This document shows positions 19,427-27,776 of a stretch of 33,964 nucleotides of DNA, in pieces. The position numbers were made by a program, and so were the translations under genes. The DNA lies in assembly GCF_002142215.1 (NCBI RefSeq), contig NZ_NAST01000026.1:1-33964 (forward strand). The letters run 5' to 3'. Each line of letters opens with the position of its first letter. The first letter of the stretch is position 1. The notes beneath the pieces are model-generated. The model had not been told where the DNA came from. It saw only the letters and a program-made list of their open reading frames with translations, and ran no database searches. The stretch comes from Gilliamella sp. N-G2. Lineage in GTDB: Bacteria; Pseudomonadota; Gammaproteobacteria; Enterobacterales; Orbaceae.

Positions 19427-19454
19427 TAGGCAAAAATTTTTTAAATGATATACT
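19427..19454 (+). promoter_or_regulatory. Candidate promoter for the adhesin gene
   Basis: TAGGCA (19427-19432) and TATACT (19449-19454) with a 16-nt spacer, about 90 nt upstream of the ATG at 19545. The match is moderate in very AT-rich DNA. The predicted transcript would begin at the foot of the hairpin at 19459-19483. Confidence 0.35.
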
Positions 19455-19458
19455 TTAA

Positions 19459-19483
19459 AAAACAGACAGATTCAGTCTGTTTT
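19459..19483 (+). terminator. Terminator-like hairpin upstream of the adhesin gene
   Basis: AAAACAGAC (19459-19467) pairs with GTCTGTTTT (19475-19483) over 9 bp around a 7-nt loop and ends in a short T-run. It could end read-through from ubiA, or be a leader structure of the adhesin transcript. Its near symmetry would let it act on either strand. Confidence 0.5.
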
Positions 19484-19544
19484 ATAGGCAAATAAACGTA
19501 AAAATCAATAAAAAACAAAAAAATACTTGATATGAGTGGTTGTT

Positions 19545-19601
19545 ATGCGTTATAATTTTGGACACCAGACACCAGACACCAGCGCTGGCAGCAAAAATTA
19601 G
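19545..19601 (+). other. ATG-started leader frame of the adhesin gene, closed by a stop (OFF phase)
   Basis: An ATG at 19545 opens a frame of 18 codons, MRYNFGHQTPDTSAGSKN, ending at TAG 19599-19601. It contains the three GACACCA units. The adhesin ORF is open in another frame from 19556 onward, about 60 codons upstream of its first possible TTG start, with no stop. Adding one 7-bp unit, or removing two, would join this ATG to that frame. The gene is therefore best read as starting at this ATG with the tandem repeat setting the frame. A weak GAGTGG precedes the ATG. Confidence 0.6.
19561..19581 (+). repeat. Heptanucleotide tandem repeat (GACACCA)x3
   Basis: Three perfect head-to-tail copies of GACACCA at 19561-19567, 19568-19574 and 19575-19581. 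A unit length that is not a multiple of three means each gain or loss changes the reading frame of the leader described at 19545. The repeat is free of stop codons in all three frames (it cycles through the residues D, T, R, H, Q, T, P). Confidence 0.9.
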
Positions 19602-19735
19602 TAATATTTTTTAAATATCGCTTAAGATATATTCAAATTCATCGCTTTATTCTCAAGTGGTCATTAGATTGCCAAAAATTATCAAGCATATCTACTGTAT
19701 GGGTTGCATGTTTTGATTTATGTATATTTTCATTA

Positions 19736-21154
19736 TTGCAGTCCCAATTAAAATCATCCTTATTTTATTCTTTTAATGTTGTAATAAGATGTTTTAGTAA
19801 ATTATTACCCATATTGTTAATACTATTATTACTTTACTCTCCTAATTCAATCAGTTTATCTGCATTTACCGCAAACATTGTCGAAGGTAATGCTCCTGAG
19901 GTAATCAATACTAATACAGCGGCTAATAAGCATGGATTTACGGTAAATGGTGTATTTTATAGTGAATCGAGCGGAAATATTAACAGTGATGAAATTAAGG
20001 AATTTGCGGGTGATTTAAAGTTGAGTGATTTTGAGATAAGAAATTTTACTAATAATTTATTAAGTGAAGATCTTAATTTTATAGATATCGATGGTGATTA
20101 TGCTGATCCTTTAAATTCTTTTACTGTAACTACGACAAAACATGTATGGTCAGATGCAAATGGTAGCGTATTGACAGATGAAGATAAAATTATAGGTTGT
20201 GGTAGTGGCTTTCCAATGCCATTAAAATTGAAAATTTATATAAGTGCACAGACTATTTCTCAATATGGTGTTCCTAATAAAAGTGACTATGTACCGATAA
20301 CTAAAGTTTATCAAATAGCCCCAAAAGCAGTTTTATGCTACGCCAAACCATATTCCATTGAAAAAAATGGCAACTATCAATGGATAGGGCATATTCCAAC
20401 AAGTAGTTCAAAGGAGTGGGATGCTGTATTGAATGATAAATTATATGCAACGCCAAGCCCTCTAACCGGTGGGGGGTATTCAGCTGATTATGTTCCAAAT
20501 TGGGGGTTTAAGGTAGAACCAAGTGAATCTAATGGAAAAAAATTCCCAACAACAGGGTTTCCTGGTGCTAAATTTCAATTAATTGTCTCTGGAGCACAGA
20601 GTGATTATATTTTCAGTTTACCAATTAATTCTGGTAACCAAGTCAGTATTGATCAACAAGGATATGTGATATTAAAAGGAAAACCTACCGGAAATGTGAC
20701 GATACGAGCGACACTTAAACGAAACCCATCTATTCAGTTGGATTACTCTTTCAATCCAACTAATCCATGGGTAGTTCCTTATGACTCAATGGTTAGTTAT
20801 GAATCAGCCGTACAAAAATGTGGTGGTGTTGATAAATTGTTAACACGAGCTGAATTAAGTAATTCACCTCAAGCTTTTGACTATGAAAAAAATAGAGATA
20901 TAGTTATTTCTAATGCTTATACTCGGAAAATTGGTCCATTATTTGCTGAATGGGGATGGACAACAAAATCATCCTATCCGGAATCGAAATGGCAAGAATA
21001 TTCTCCACCACCTAATTTTGTAGGGCGTTATTGGACATCAGAAAAAAGAGCTAATGGTACATGGTTAGTTGTTCATAATCATGATGGATTTGTAGGACAT
21101 TATCCTGCTAAGGCTGCTGATATAATTGAAGGCAACCCTCTTTGTAGAGAATAG
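19736..21154 (+). CDS. Adhesin-like exported protein (intimin/invasin C-terminal type), frame-dependent
   Basis: The longest frame with a usable start (TTG at 19736, no ribosome-binding site) gives 472 residues; the true start is probably the ATG at 19545 once the repeat is in phase. A strongly hydrophobic stretch at 23-45 ends near AFTA and looks like a signal peptide. A module with Cys155 and Cys201 follows, then a bacterial Ig-like (Big/invasin) domain at about 276-342, and a C-terminal domain at 343-472 with Cys362 and Cys470, EWGW and YWTSE. That end resembles the lectin-like tip domain of inverse-autotransporter adhesins. No beta-barrel, LysM or sorting motif is present, so how it reaches or stays on the surface is unknown. 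The role in attachment is inferred. Confidence 0.6.
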   Translation: MQSQLKSSLFYSFNVVIRCFSKLLPILLILLLLYSPNSISLSAFTANIVEGNAPEVINTNTAANKHGFTVNGVFYSESSGNINSDEIKEFAGDLKLSDFEIRNFTNNLLSEDLNFIDIDGDYADPLNSFTVTTTKHVWSDANGSVLTDEDKIIGCGSGFPMPLKLKIYISAQTISQYGVPNKSDYVPITKVYQIAPKAVLCYAKPYSIEKNGNYQWIGHIPTSSSKEWDAVLNDKLYATPSPLTGGGYSADYVPNWGFKVEPSESNGKKFPTTGFPGAKFQLIVSGAQSDYIFSLPINSGNQVSIDQQGYVILKGKPTGNVTIRATLKRNPSIQLDYSFNPTNPWVVPYDSMVSYESAVQKCGGVDKLLTRAELSNSPQAFDYEKNRDIVISNAYTRKIGPLFAEWGWTTKSSYPESKWQEYSPPPNFVGRYWTSEKRANGTWLVVHNHDGFVGHYPAKAADIIEGNPLCRE

Positions 21155-21171
21155 TCATTGCATAATATTGT

Positions 21172-21198
21172 GATAAAGACTACTCAATATTTTTTACA
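21172..21198 (+). repeat. 27-bp direct repeat, copy 2
   Basis: The most diverged copy (24 of 27 positions equal to copy 1), 17 nt after the adhesin stop codon. The shared core is CTCAATATTTTTTACA. Together with copy 1 it brackets the adhesin gene, with 1925 bp between them. Confidence 0.8.
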
Positions 21199-21272
21199 AG
21201 ATTATTCTCAATTTTTTAAATTATTTCATTTAATTTACTAGCTTCGTCTTAAATATAAATGTTTTTGAGGCC

Positions 21273-21298
21273 AAGGTAGGTGTTTGCCTACCTTTTTT
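21273..21298 (+). terminator. Intrinsic terminator of the adhesin gene
   Basis: AAGGTAGG (21273-21280), a 6-nt loop and CCTACCTT (21287-21294), followed by TTTT. A strong 8-bp stem plus U-run, 119 nt downstream of the adhesin stop. It supports the adhesin region being a genuine transcription unit. Confidence 0.8.
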
Positions 21299-21348
21299 GT
21301 TTAATAGATTACTTGTAGCAAAACAGAAAATATTATTTGTAGCATAAT

Positions 21349-21383
21349 GGTATAGACTCCTTAATATTTTTTACATCTATACC
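21349..21383. repeat. 27-bp direct repeat, copy 3, extended into an inverted repeat
   Basis: Copy 3 spans 21349-21375 and differs from copy 1 at one position. Its first eight bases GGTATAGA are repeated in inverted form as TCTATACC at 21376-21383, giving a perfect 8-bp stem with a 19-nt loop. It ends 7 nt from the folP stop codon, so it marks the border between the island and core genes and could fold at the 3' end of the folP transcript. Confidence 0.8.
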
Positions 21384-21390
21384 AGCTAAT

Positions 21391-22230
21391 TTATAGATTT
21401 TGTTCTGCTAATGTGGCTTGCACTATTCGCATAGCATCAAAGGTTTCTTTGACATCATGAACACGGATAATTTGAGCTCCTTTCATTGCAGCAATAACTG
21501 CACAAGAAACACTACCTAATACACGTTCTTTAGGGGGAACATTTAGTACTTGCCCGACCATCGATTTTCTTGACATGCCAACCAAAATAGGCAAATTGAA
21601 GTGATGGAATTTTTCCAGTGTAGCCAATAGACGATAGTTATGGGCTAACGTTTTGCCAAACCCGAAGCCTGGATCAAGGATGATTTTTTCCCGAGCAATG
21701 CCAGCAGTTACACATCGTTGGATATGTTCAGCAAAAAATGAATCGACTTCTTGATAGATATCTTGTTGGTAGTGAGGTGCATTTTGCATAGTTTTCGGAT
21801 CACCTTGCATATGCATAATACATACTGGTAATTCAGTTTTTTGTGCTGCTTGTAATGCTCCTGGTAAAGTTAATGCCCGAATATCATTAATTAAATGTGC
21901 ACCAGCATTAGCAGCTTCTGTGATCACCTCTGGTTTTGATGTATCAACTGAAATCCAAACGTCAAAATAGCGAGCAATTTTTTCCACTAGCGGTATAACC
22001 CGATCAAGTTCTTCACTGGTTGAAACATCAGCCGCACCAGGTCGAGTTGATTCTCCACCAACATCAATAAAGGTTGCACCAGCTTGAATCATATTATCAA
22101 CTCGCCGCATCGCATCATCAAGATTGTTGTAATTACCGCCGTCAGAAAAAGAATCTGGCGTCATATTAACAATTCCCATTACTTGAGGAAAAGAGAGATC
22201 CATTACGTGATTTTGAAAACGAATTTCCAT
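21391..22230 (-). CDS. folP: Dihydropteroate synthase
   Basis: FolP joins p-aminobenzoate to the pterin diphosphate in folate synthesis and is the target of sulfonamides. The 279 residues (E. coli 282) form a TIM barrel with GIVNMTPDSFSDGG at 19-32, the pterin-site DVGGESTRPGA near 57-67, ILDPGFGFGKT near 184-194 and GMSRKS near 217. The end IIRVHDVKETFDAMRI is typical. The start ATG at 22228-22230 has only a distant AAGG. In E. coli glmM overlaps or follows closely; here a repeat and an accessory gene follow instead. A strong terminator separates it from ftsH, so it probably has its own promoter, which was not clearly recognised. Confidence 0.96.
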   Translation of the reverse strand: MEIRFQNHVMDLSFPQVMGIVNMTPDSFSDGGNYNNLDDAMRRVDNMIQAGATFIDVGGESTRPGAADVSTSEELDRVIPLVEKIARYFDVWISVDTSKPEVITEAANAGAHLINDIRALTLPGALQAAQKTELPVCIMHMQGDPKTMQNAPHYQQDIYQEVDSFFAEHIQRCVTAGIAREKIILDPGFGFGKTLAHNYRLLATLEKFHHFNLPILVGMSRKSMVGQVLNVPPKERVLGSVSCAVIAAMKGAQIIRVHDVKETFDAMRIVQATLAEQNL

Positions 22231-22344
22231 GATTTTAGGCCTTATTTTATTAATATTTTTAATGCTAATTGCACTGTTTCAATGCTGAAGTATGATTGTT
22301 AGTACTGGTTTATTATTTTACAAAATTAATTGCTGTTGGATGAT

Positions 22345-22368
22345 AAAAAACGCGCCGAAGCGCGTTTT
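22345..22368 (-). terminator. ftsH intrinsic terminator with UUCG loop
   Basis: On the minus strand AAAACGCGC, a TTCG tetraloop and GCGCGTTTT form a 9-bp GC-rich stem followed by further T residues (T6 in total). It starts 15 nt past the ftsH stop codon. A textbook intrinsic terminator, possibly usable on the plus strand too. Confidence 0.9.
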
Positions 22369-22382
22369 AGATTTAGTCGTAA

Positions 22383-24263
22383 TTAATTTTCTGATTGAGG
22401 TGGTATGTCTGTTCCCTCATTTGGTATCTCTTTTGCTGCTTGTTCATCACTTTCAGTCCAATCTTCTGGAGCAGTAATTGGTCTACGAGCAATCAAATCA
22501 GCAACTTGTTTTGCGCCAATGGTTTCGTATTTCATTAATGCATCTTTCATTGCATGAAGTACGTCCATATTTTCAGTTAAAATTTTACGTGCTCGTTCAA
22601 AGTTACGATCGATAATTTTTTTAACTTCTTCATCAATAATTCGCGCAGTTTCATCAGAGATATCTTTTGGTCGTCCATAAGATGAATTATCATCCATTTC
22701 ATAGAATAACGGACCTAAACGATCAGAAAAGCCCCATTGGGTAACCATTGCTCTGGCATATTGAGTGGCAACTTTAATATCGTTTGATGCTCCTGTTGAA
22801 ACTTTATCAACACCATAAATCAGTTCTTCGGCAAGACGTCCACCATATAGTGTGGCAATATCACCTTCTAGTTTTTCTCGGCTTTCACTAACCCGATCAC
22901 CTTCAGGTAAGAAGAACGTTACCCCTAATGCTCGGCCACGGGGGATGATAGTTACTTTATGGATTGGATCATGATCAGGCATTAAATAACCGATAATGGC
23001 GTGTCCAGCCTCATGATAAGCGGTTGAGATAAGTTGCTCTTGTGTCATGGTTAACGAACGTCGCTCTGTACCCATATTGATCTTATCTTTAGCTTCTTCA
23101 AATTCGTCCATAGTGACCAAACGTTTGTTACGACGAGCTGCAAATAGTGCTGCCTCATTGACTAGGTTTGCCAATTCTGCACCAGAATAACCTGGGGTAC
23201 CACGAGCAAGCACCGATAAATTAACATCAGAACCAAGTGGCACTTTTTGCACATGAACTGCTAGAATTTGTTCACGACCTTTCATATCCGGTAAGCCAAT
23301 TTGTACTTGGCGGTCAAAACGACCTGGACGAAGTAAGGCTGGATCTAGAATATCAACACGATTGGTTGCAGCAATAATGATAATGCCACTATTAGCTTCG
23401 AAACCATCCATTTCAACTAACATTTGGTTAAGAGTTTGTTCGCGTTCGTCATGACCACCCATTGAGCCGGCACCACGTTTACGTCCAACAGCATCGATTT
23501 CATCAATAAAGATAATACATGGTGAATGTTTACGTGCTTGTTCAAATAGATCACGGACACGTGAAGCACCGACCCCAACAAACATTTCAACAAAGTCTGA
23601 ACCAGAAATACTAAAGAAAGGTACATTTGCTTCACCAGCGATGGCTTTAGCTAGTAATGTTTTACCGGTACCTGGCGGTCCAACCATTAAAATACCTTTT
23701 GGAATACGACCACCAAGTTTTTGATATTTTCCAGGATCTCTTAAAAAATCGACAACTTCGGTAACTTCTTGTTTCGCTTCTTCACTACCTGCAACATCGC
23801 TAAATTTAGTCTTAACTTGGTCAGGTGTTAACATTTTAGCTTTACTTTTACCTACCGACATTGGCCCACCTTTACCACCGCCTTGCATCTGGCGCATGAT
23901 AAAGAACCAGAAACCAAGTAGTAAAATAATCGGGAACCAAGAGATTAAAATGTTAACTAATAGGCTTGGTTTTTCGTCTGGGCTACCATAGACCGCAATA
24001 TCATTTAATACCAAATTATCAACTAATTTTTCATCAAAATAAGGTATATAAGTAACATAATTATTACTACCCTTAGTAGTAGCAACAATTTCGCGACCAT
24101 TTATATGCACTTCTTTAAGTTTGCCACCCGTTACATCCGCATTAAATTTGGTGTAATCGACTTGAGGGCCGCTATTGGATATTGAGCTGAATTGACCGAA
24201 GACAGCAATCAATACGACGGCGATAACACCCCAGATCAGTAAATTCTTTACCATGTCGTTCAA
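22383..24263 (-). CDS. ftsH: ATP-dependent zinc metalloprotease FtsH
   Basis: Inner-membrane AAA+ protease that degrades damaged membrane proteins and regulators. The 626 residues (E. coli about 644) have two membrane segments (about 5-25 and 102-123) around a periplasmic domain. Walker A GPPGTGKT is at 195-202, Walker B IIFIDEID near 250-257, arginine fingers in RPGRFDR near 312-318 and the zinc site HEAGH at 417-421. The frame opens with TTG at 24263, spaced 8 nt from GAGG; an ATG three codons later (24254) matches the E. coli start but sits 17 nt from that GAGG. The C-terminal tail is shorter than in E. coli. Order rlmE-ftsH-folP is conserved. Confidence 0.97.
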   Translation of the reverse strand: MNDMVKNLLIWGVIAVVLIAVFGQFSSISNSGPQVDYTKFNADVTGGKLKEVHINGREIVATTKGSNNYVTYIPYFDEKLVDNLVLNDIAVYGSPDEKPSLLVNILISWFPIILLLGFWFFIMRQMQGGGKGGPMSVGKSKAKMLTPDQVKTKFSDVAGSEEAKQEVTEVVDFLRDPGKYQKLGGRIPKGILMVGPPGTGKTLLAKAIAGEANVPFFSISGSDFVEMFVGVGASRVRDLFEQARKHSPCIIFIDEIDAVGRKRGAGSMGGHDEREQTLNQMLVEMDGFEANSGIIIIAATNRVDILDPALLRPGRFDRQVQIGLPDMKGREQILAVHVQKVPLGSDVNLSVLARGTPGYSGAELANLVNEAALFAARRNKRLVTMDEFEEAKDKINMGTERRSLTMTQEQLISTAYHEAGHAIIGYLMPDHDPIHKVTIIPRGRALGVTFFLPEGDRVSESREKLEGDIATLYGGRLAEELIYGVDKVSTGASNDIKVATQYARAMVTQWGFSDRLGPLFYEMDDNSSYGRPKDISDETARIIDEEVKKIIDRNFERARKILTENMDVLHAMKDALMKYETIGAKQVADLIARRPITAPEDWTESDEQAAKEIPNEGTDIPPQSEN

Positions 24264-24338
24264 AAGAAAAACCTCTCATAAAATTAATAGTTACGACTAA
24301 AATTAACCAAGTATGGTACTACAAAATTGTACGGCTGG

Positions 24339-24965
24339 CTACTTCATCCCCATTGCAACAATATATACTTCTCGAGATCTTGCTCGTGAAGCTTCAGGTT
24401 TACGAATTTTGACTGTTTTAAACAGTGATCTTACTGTTTTTAGATACTCTTCAAAACCTTCACCTTGGAATACTTTAACGATAAAACTACCATTTGGAGC
24501 AAGAACGTCTTTACACATATCTAATGCCAGTTCAACTAAATACATAGCTCTTGGTATATCAACGGCAGGTTGCCCACTCATATTTGGTGCCATGTCAGAC
24601 ATAACAACTTGTACTTTTTCTTCACCAACTCGCTCAAGTAGGGCATTTAATACCGCTTCATCACGAAAATCACCTTGCAGAAAGTCAACGCCAACGATGG
24701 GATCCATCTGTAATAAATCACAGGCAATAATTCGTCCTTTATTTCCAATGAGTGATGCAACATATTGTGACCATCCTCCTGGCGCAGCGCCTAAATCCAC
24801 CACAGTAATTCCCGGTTTGAATAATTTGTCACTTTTTTGTATTTCTTCTAATTTGAACCATGCTCTGGATCTCAGGCCTTTCTTTTGTGCTTGTTGCACA
24901 AAACGATCGTTAAAATGTTCATTAAGCCAACGAGTAGAGCTTGCTGAGCGTTTTTTGTTACTCAC
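24339..24965 (-). CDS. rlmE: 23S rRNA 2'-O-ribose U2552 methyltransferase
   Basis: RlmE (RrmJ/FtsJ) methylates U2552 in the A loop of 23S rRNA at a late stage of large-subunit assembly, using S-adenosylmethionine. The 208 residues (E. coli 209) carry the SAM-binding [12 protein letters not shown] at 57-68. The catalytic K-D-K-E tetrad is at Lys38, Asp124, Lys164 and Glu199, the same numbering as in E. coli. It lies 75 nt upstream of ftsH on the same strand and is divergent from yhbY, as in E. coli. A long antisense frame on the plus strand is a shadow. Confidence 0.97.
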   Translation of the reverse strand: MSNKKRSASSTRWLNEHFNDRFVQQAQKKGLRSRAWFKLEEIQKSDKLFKPGITVVDLGAAPGGWSQYVASLIGNKGRIIACDLLQMDPIVGVDFLQGDFRDEAVLNALLERVGEEKVQVVMSDMAPNMSGQPAVDIPRAMYLVELALDMCKDVLAPNGSFIVKVFQGEGFEEYLKTVRSLFKTVKIRKPEASRARSREVYIVAMGMK

Positions 24966-25063
24966 AGAGAATAAATCCTTAATGTAATGAGGTCACTTCA
25001 ATTGATTACAAATATATATAAGGGTAGAATAGCAAAATTACAACTTAATGTGATAAAAAATTA

Positions 25064-25357
25064 ATGAATTTATCGAATAAACAAAAACAGTATTTAAAAA
25101 GTGAAGCTCATCATTTAAAACCAATAGTGATGATTGGGGCTAATGGATTTACCGAAGGTGTGCTAGCAGAAATTGAAAATGCCTTAAATTTCCATGAGTT
25201 AATAAAAGTTAAAGTATCCACTGAAGATCGTGAAACTAAAAAGTTAATTTGTGAAGCAATCATCCGCGAAACCAAAGCTTTAGCTGTTCAACAGGTGGGT
25301 TCTATTTTTACGATATACAGACCGAGTGAAGATAAAAAAATTACACTACCAAAATAA
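25064..25357 (+). CDS. yhbY: CRM-domain ribosome-assembly RNA-binding protein YhbY
   Basis: A 97-residue single CRM-domain protein, the same length as E. coli YhbY, which binds pre-50S particles. The conserved loop reads MIGANGFTEGV (GxxG-type) near 25-35, followed by HELIKVKVSTEDRETK. The end ITLPK matches ISLPR. It is divergent from rlmE with a 98-nt gap that must hold both promoters. No clear ribosome-binding site is visible before the ATG. A bidirectional terminator follows at once. Confidence 0.94.
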   Translation: MNLSNKQKQYLKSEAHHLKPIVMIGANGFTEGVLAEIENALNFHELIKVKVSTEDRETKKLICEAIIRETKALAVQQVGSIFTIYRPSEDKKITLPK

Positions 25358-25385
25358 AAAATAGGGCTAATCGCCCTATTTTTTT
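25356..25385. terminator. Bidirectional terminator between yhbY and greA
   Basis: AAAAAATAGGGC (25356-25367) pairs with GCCCTATTTTTT (25373-25384) over 12 bp around TAATC. T-runs follow on both strands, and it lies between two convergent genes, so it can serve both. The arm begins inside the yhbY stop region. Confidence 0.92.
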
Positions 25386-25397
25386 GCAACAGTTTAA

Positions 25398-25874
25398 TTA
25401 AATATATTCAACTTTAACAATATCGAATTCAACATCACCACCTGGTGTTTTAATTTGTACTGTATCACCATCTTCCTTGCCAATAAGTCCACGAGCAATC
25501 GGTGAATTAACTGAAATTAGATTCTGTTTATAATCCGCTTCATCGTCGCCAACAATTCGGTAGGTTGTTTCTTCATCGGTATCAATATTCACTACGGTAA
25601 CTGTGGCACCAAATATAATGCGACCGGTATTTTTAACTTTAGTGATATCGATAATTTGTGCTTGAGATAATTTACCTTCGATTTCTTGAATACGACCTTC
25701 ACAGAATCCTTGCTGTTCTCTCGCTGCATGATATTCAGCGTTTTCTTTCAAATCGCCGTGTGCCCTAGCTTCAGCAATAGCGGCAGTAATTTGAGGTCTT
25801 TTTACATTTTTAAGTTCTTCAAGTTCTGCACGTAATAATTCGGCTCCCTTTACTGTCATTGGGATCTGTTTCAT
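25398..25874 (-). CDS. greA: Transcription elongation factor GreA
   Basis: GreA enters the RNA polymerase secondary channel and stimulates cleavage of backtracked RNA. The 158 residues equal the E. coli length. The N-terminal coiled coil (about 1-75) carries the catalytic tip residues Asp41 and Glu44 in DLKENAEYH. The C-terminal FKBP-like domain ends in [12 protein letters not shown]. The start [14 protein letters not shown] is typical; a GAGG-like element is not obvious, only GAAAAAACGAG. It converges with yhbY; the intergenic region 25875-26111 upstream is AT-rich and divergent from the next gene. Confidence 0.97.
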   Translation of the reverse strand: MKQIPMTVKGAELLRAELEELKNVKRPQITAAIAEARAHGDLKENAEYHAAREQQGFCEGRIQEIEGKLSQAQIIDITKVKNTGRIIFGATVTVVNIDTDEETTYRIVGDDEADYKQNLISVNSPIARGLIGKEDGDTVQIKTPGGDVEFDIVKVEYI

Positions 25875-26111
25875 CTCGTTTTTTCCTATTTATATAGTAA
25901 ATAAAAAGAATAACAAATGTTCATCTTAATCAAAAGAGAGATAAATTATTAATTTGGTTTGTTATTCTAATGTTGCAATTGGCTTTAGTTATATATTAAC
26001 TTCAAAACTGGTTTAACAACAAATCATTTATAGCAAAATCAAGTGCTATTTTAATCAAAATCGGGTATCGTAATACAATTCAACCCTTTATTCTAACTAT
26101 TTAGCTTATTT

Positions 26112-27716
26112 ATGAGACGATTACGATTTAGTTTAATCATCCTTTTTTCGATTTTCTGGTTGTTAATTGTACTTGGCTATTTTTTGTTACAGACCAATTG
26201 GGGAGCCAAAATAGTAAGCCAACAATTATCAAAGCTAAGTGCCTATTCTATTACAATTGGCAAAATAAATCATTCCTTTGCTAATTTTTATGAGTTAAGT
26301 GTTGATAATTTATTGATAAAAAAAGATCAGCAAGAGGTTGCTAATATTGGCAAATTAATCATTGGATTCGATAAGCAAAATTTGTGGCAATTCCATCATT
26401 TTAATTATATTAATGTTATTGATGGCACGCTAGATGGTTCTCAAATCAGCCAATCGATGTTTACGGCCAATATGTTACGGTTTTATAACACAACCTTAAA
26501 TTTTTCATTGAATAATGCTCAAGCCCCATTGTTATTACAACAAATTAATGGTGGTATAAAACCGTTTGATTTGCCAAGTAAACAACCATATCAATTCGAT
26601 TTTACTGCCCAGCAAGTATTATTTAAGCAAATGGCTGTAAATAGTGTGTTACTGCAAGGATATTATCGTGATGGTATCACTTCAATTACTAATTTAGGTG
26701 GTAATATTGATAATGGTTTTTTTGTTAGTAAATTAAAAATGCTAGCAGATGGTAGTTTGGATATAGCACAATTAAAATTAAACAATATACATTTTAATGT
26801 CAATAATGAGACTGATTTAAACAGATATTTATCTGAACTGCCAAAGTTCAAATTACAAGAATTTTCAATCTTTGATAGTAATATTCAATTGCCTAATTTA
26901 ACCATTGAAAAGGGTAATATAGACATCACCAATATTGATTATGATAATCAATGGCAGCTAAAACAAAGTAATTTCATTATTAGTGCTGATAATGTTGTCT
27001 GGTTTGATGAAAAACTTTCATCATTATTACTGCAATTATCTTGCAAGGATGATGAAGTAGACATTTTAAAAGCGGTTGCCGGGTGGAATGACGGTAATAT
27101 CCATTTAACTGGTAACTGGAAAAACAATTCATTACATCTGAAAAAATTATTACTAGCAGGTATTAATTATCAGTTACCCGATAACTTAAAACAACGATTA
27201 TTACCTAATATATTTAACCAAGTCGATATTGATCAGTTAATTGTTTTGCCAAGTACATTAACCAGCACTAAATCAGATTATCCATTTAATCTTACTAGTT
27301 TTTATGTTTCTGGAACCAACATTAGGTTAGTGGAAGATAAAAAGTTTGGCATATATTCAGGCTCGTTATTTTTTAAAGCTAATGATGCAACAATTAATAA
27401 AATTGCGATTAAATATCCTAATTTGTCGGTGAGTTTTGATAGTCAGCATCGAGCATTATTAAGTTTTAGCGCATTAATTAATAGTGGTCAGCTTGATGCA
27501 ACTGCAACTATAAATCCTTTGCAAACCGAGTTTGAATCATTACATATTATTGCTAAAGGGATTACTAGTGAACTGTTAAATCGATGGAAGTTAGTTCAAA
27601 CTTCGCCTGAATCATCAAGTTATCGTGTTGATTTACATGGTGAAATTTCACCATTTAGCCTATCTGGTGCATTTTTTACTAACGATAATGAGTATTCAAT
27701 TCATTCACAACATTGA
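26112..27716 (+). CDS. yicH: AsmA-family protein, YicH-like
   Basis: A 534-residue envelope protein with one N-terminal membrane anchor (about 7-28) and a large, presumably periplasmic, beta-rich region. The region after the anchor, FLLQTNWGAKIVSQQLS, and the pattern of repeated short strands follow E. coli YicH (569 residues) of the AsmA superfamily. Members are thought to form long lipid-conducting bridges between membranes, but YicH itself is not well defined. It is some 35 residues shorter than the E. coli protein. No ribosome-binding site is obvious before the ATG. Codon use is very AT-rich, more so than neighbours, which is normal for this less expressed class. hslR follows after 60 nt. 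Confidence 0.75.
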   Translation: MRRLRFSLIILFSIFWLLIVLGYFLLQTNWGAKIVSQQLSKLSAYSITIGKINHSFANFYELSVDNLLIKKDQQEVANIGKLIIGFDKQNLWQFHHFNYINVIDGTLDGSQISQSMFTANMLRFYNTTLNFSLNNAQAPLLLQQINGGIKPFDLPSKQPYQFDFTAQQVLFKQMAVNSVLLQGYYRDGITSITNLGGNIDNGFFVSKLKMLADGSLDIAQLKLNNIHFNVNNETDLNRYLSELPKFKLQEFSIFDSNIQLPNLTIEKGNIDITNIDYDNQWQLKQSNFIISADNVVWFDEKLSSLLLQLSCKDDEVDILKAVAGWNDGNIHLTGNWKNNSLHLKKLLLAGINYQLPDNLKQRLLPNIFNQVDIDQLIVLPSTLTSTKSDYPFNLTSFYVSGTNIRLVEDKKFGIYSGSLFFKANDATINKIAIKYPNLSVSFDSQHRALLSFSALINSGQLDATATINPLQTEFESLHIIAKGITSELLNRWKLVQTSPESSSYRVDLHGEISPFSLSGAFFTNDNEYSIHSQH

Positions 27717-27776
27717 TTTTAATAAAATTATCCTTATATCTGTTTTGAGATTTATTTAGTTTTAAATGAGGAAACG

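Noticed and set aside
19220-21383. An intact insertion sequence or MITE bounded by the 27-bp repeats
   Set aside because: The copies are direct, not inverted; no transposase frame exists between them and no target-site duplication was evident.
24313-24987. Long plus-strand frame of 224 codons
   Set aside because: It is antisense to rlmE, whose catalytic residues and length are fully conserved; the plus-strand product resembles no family I know.
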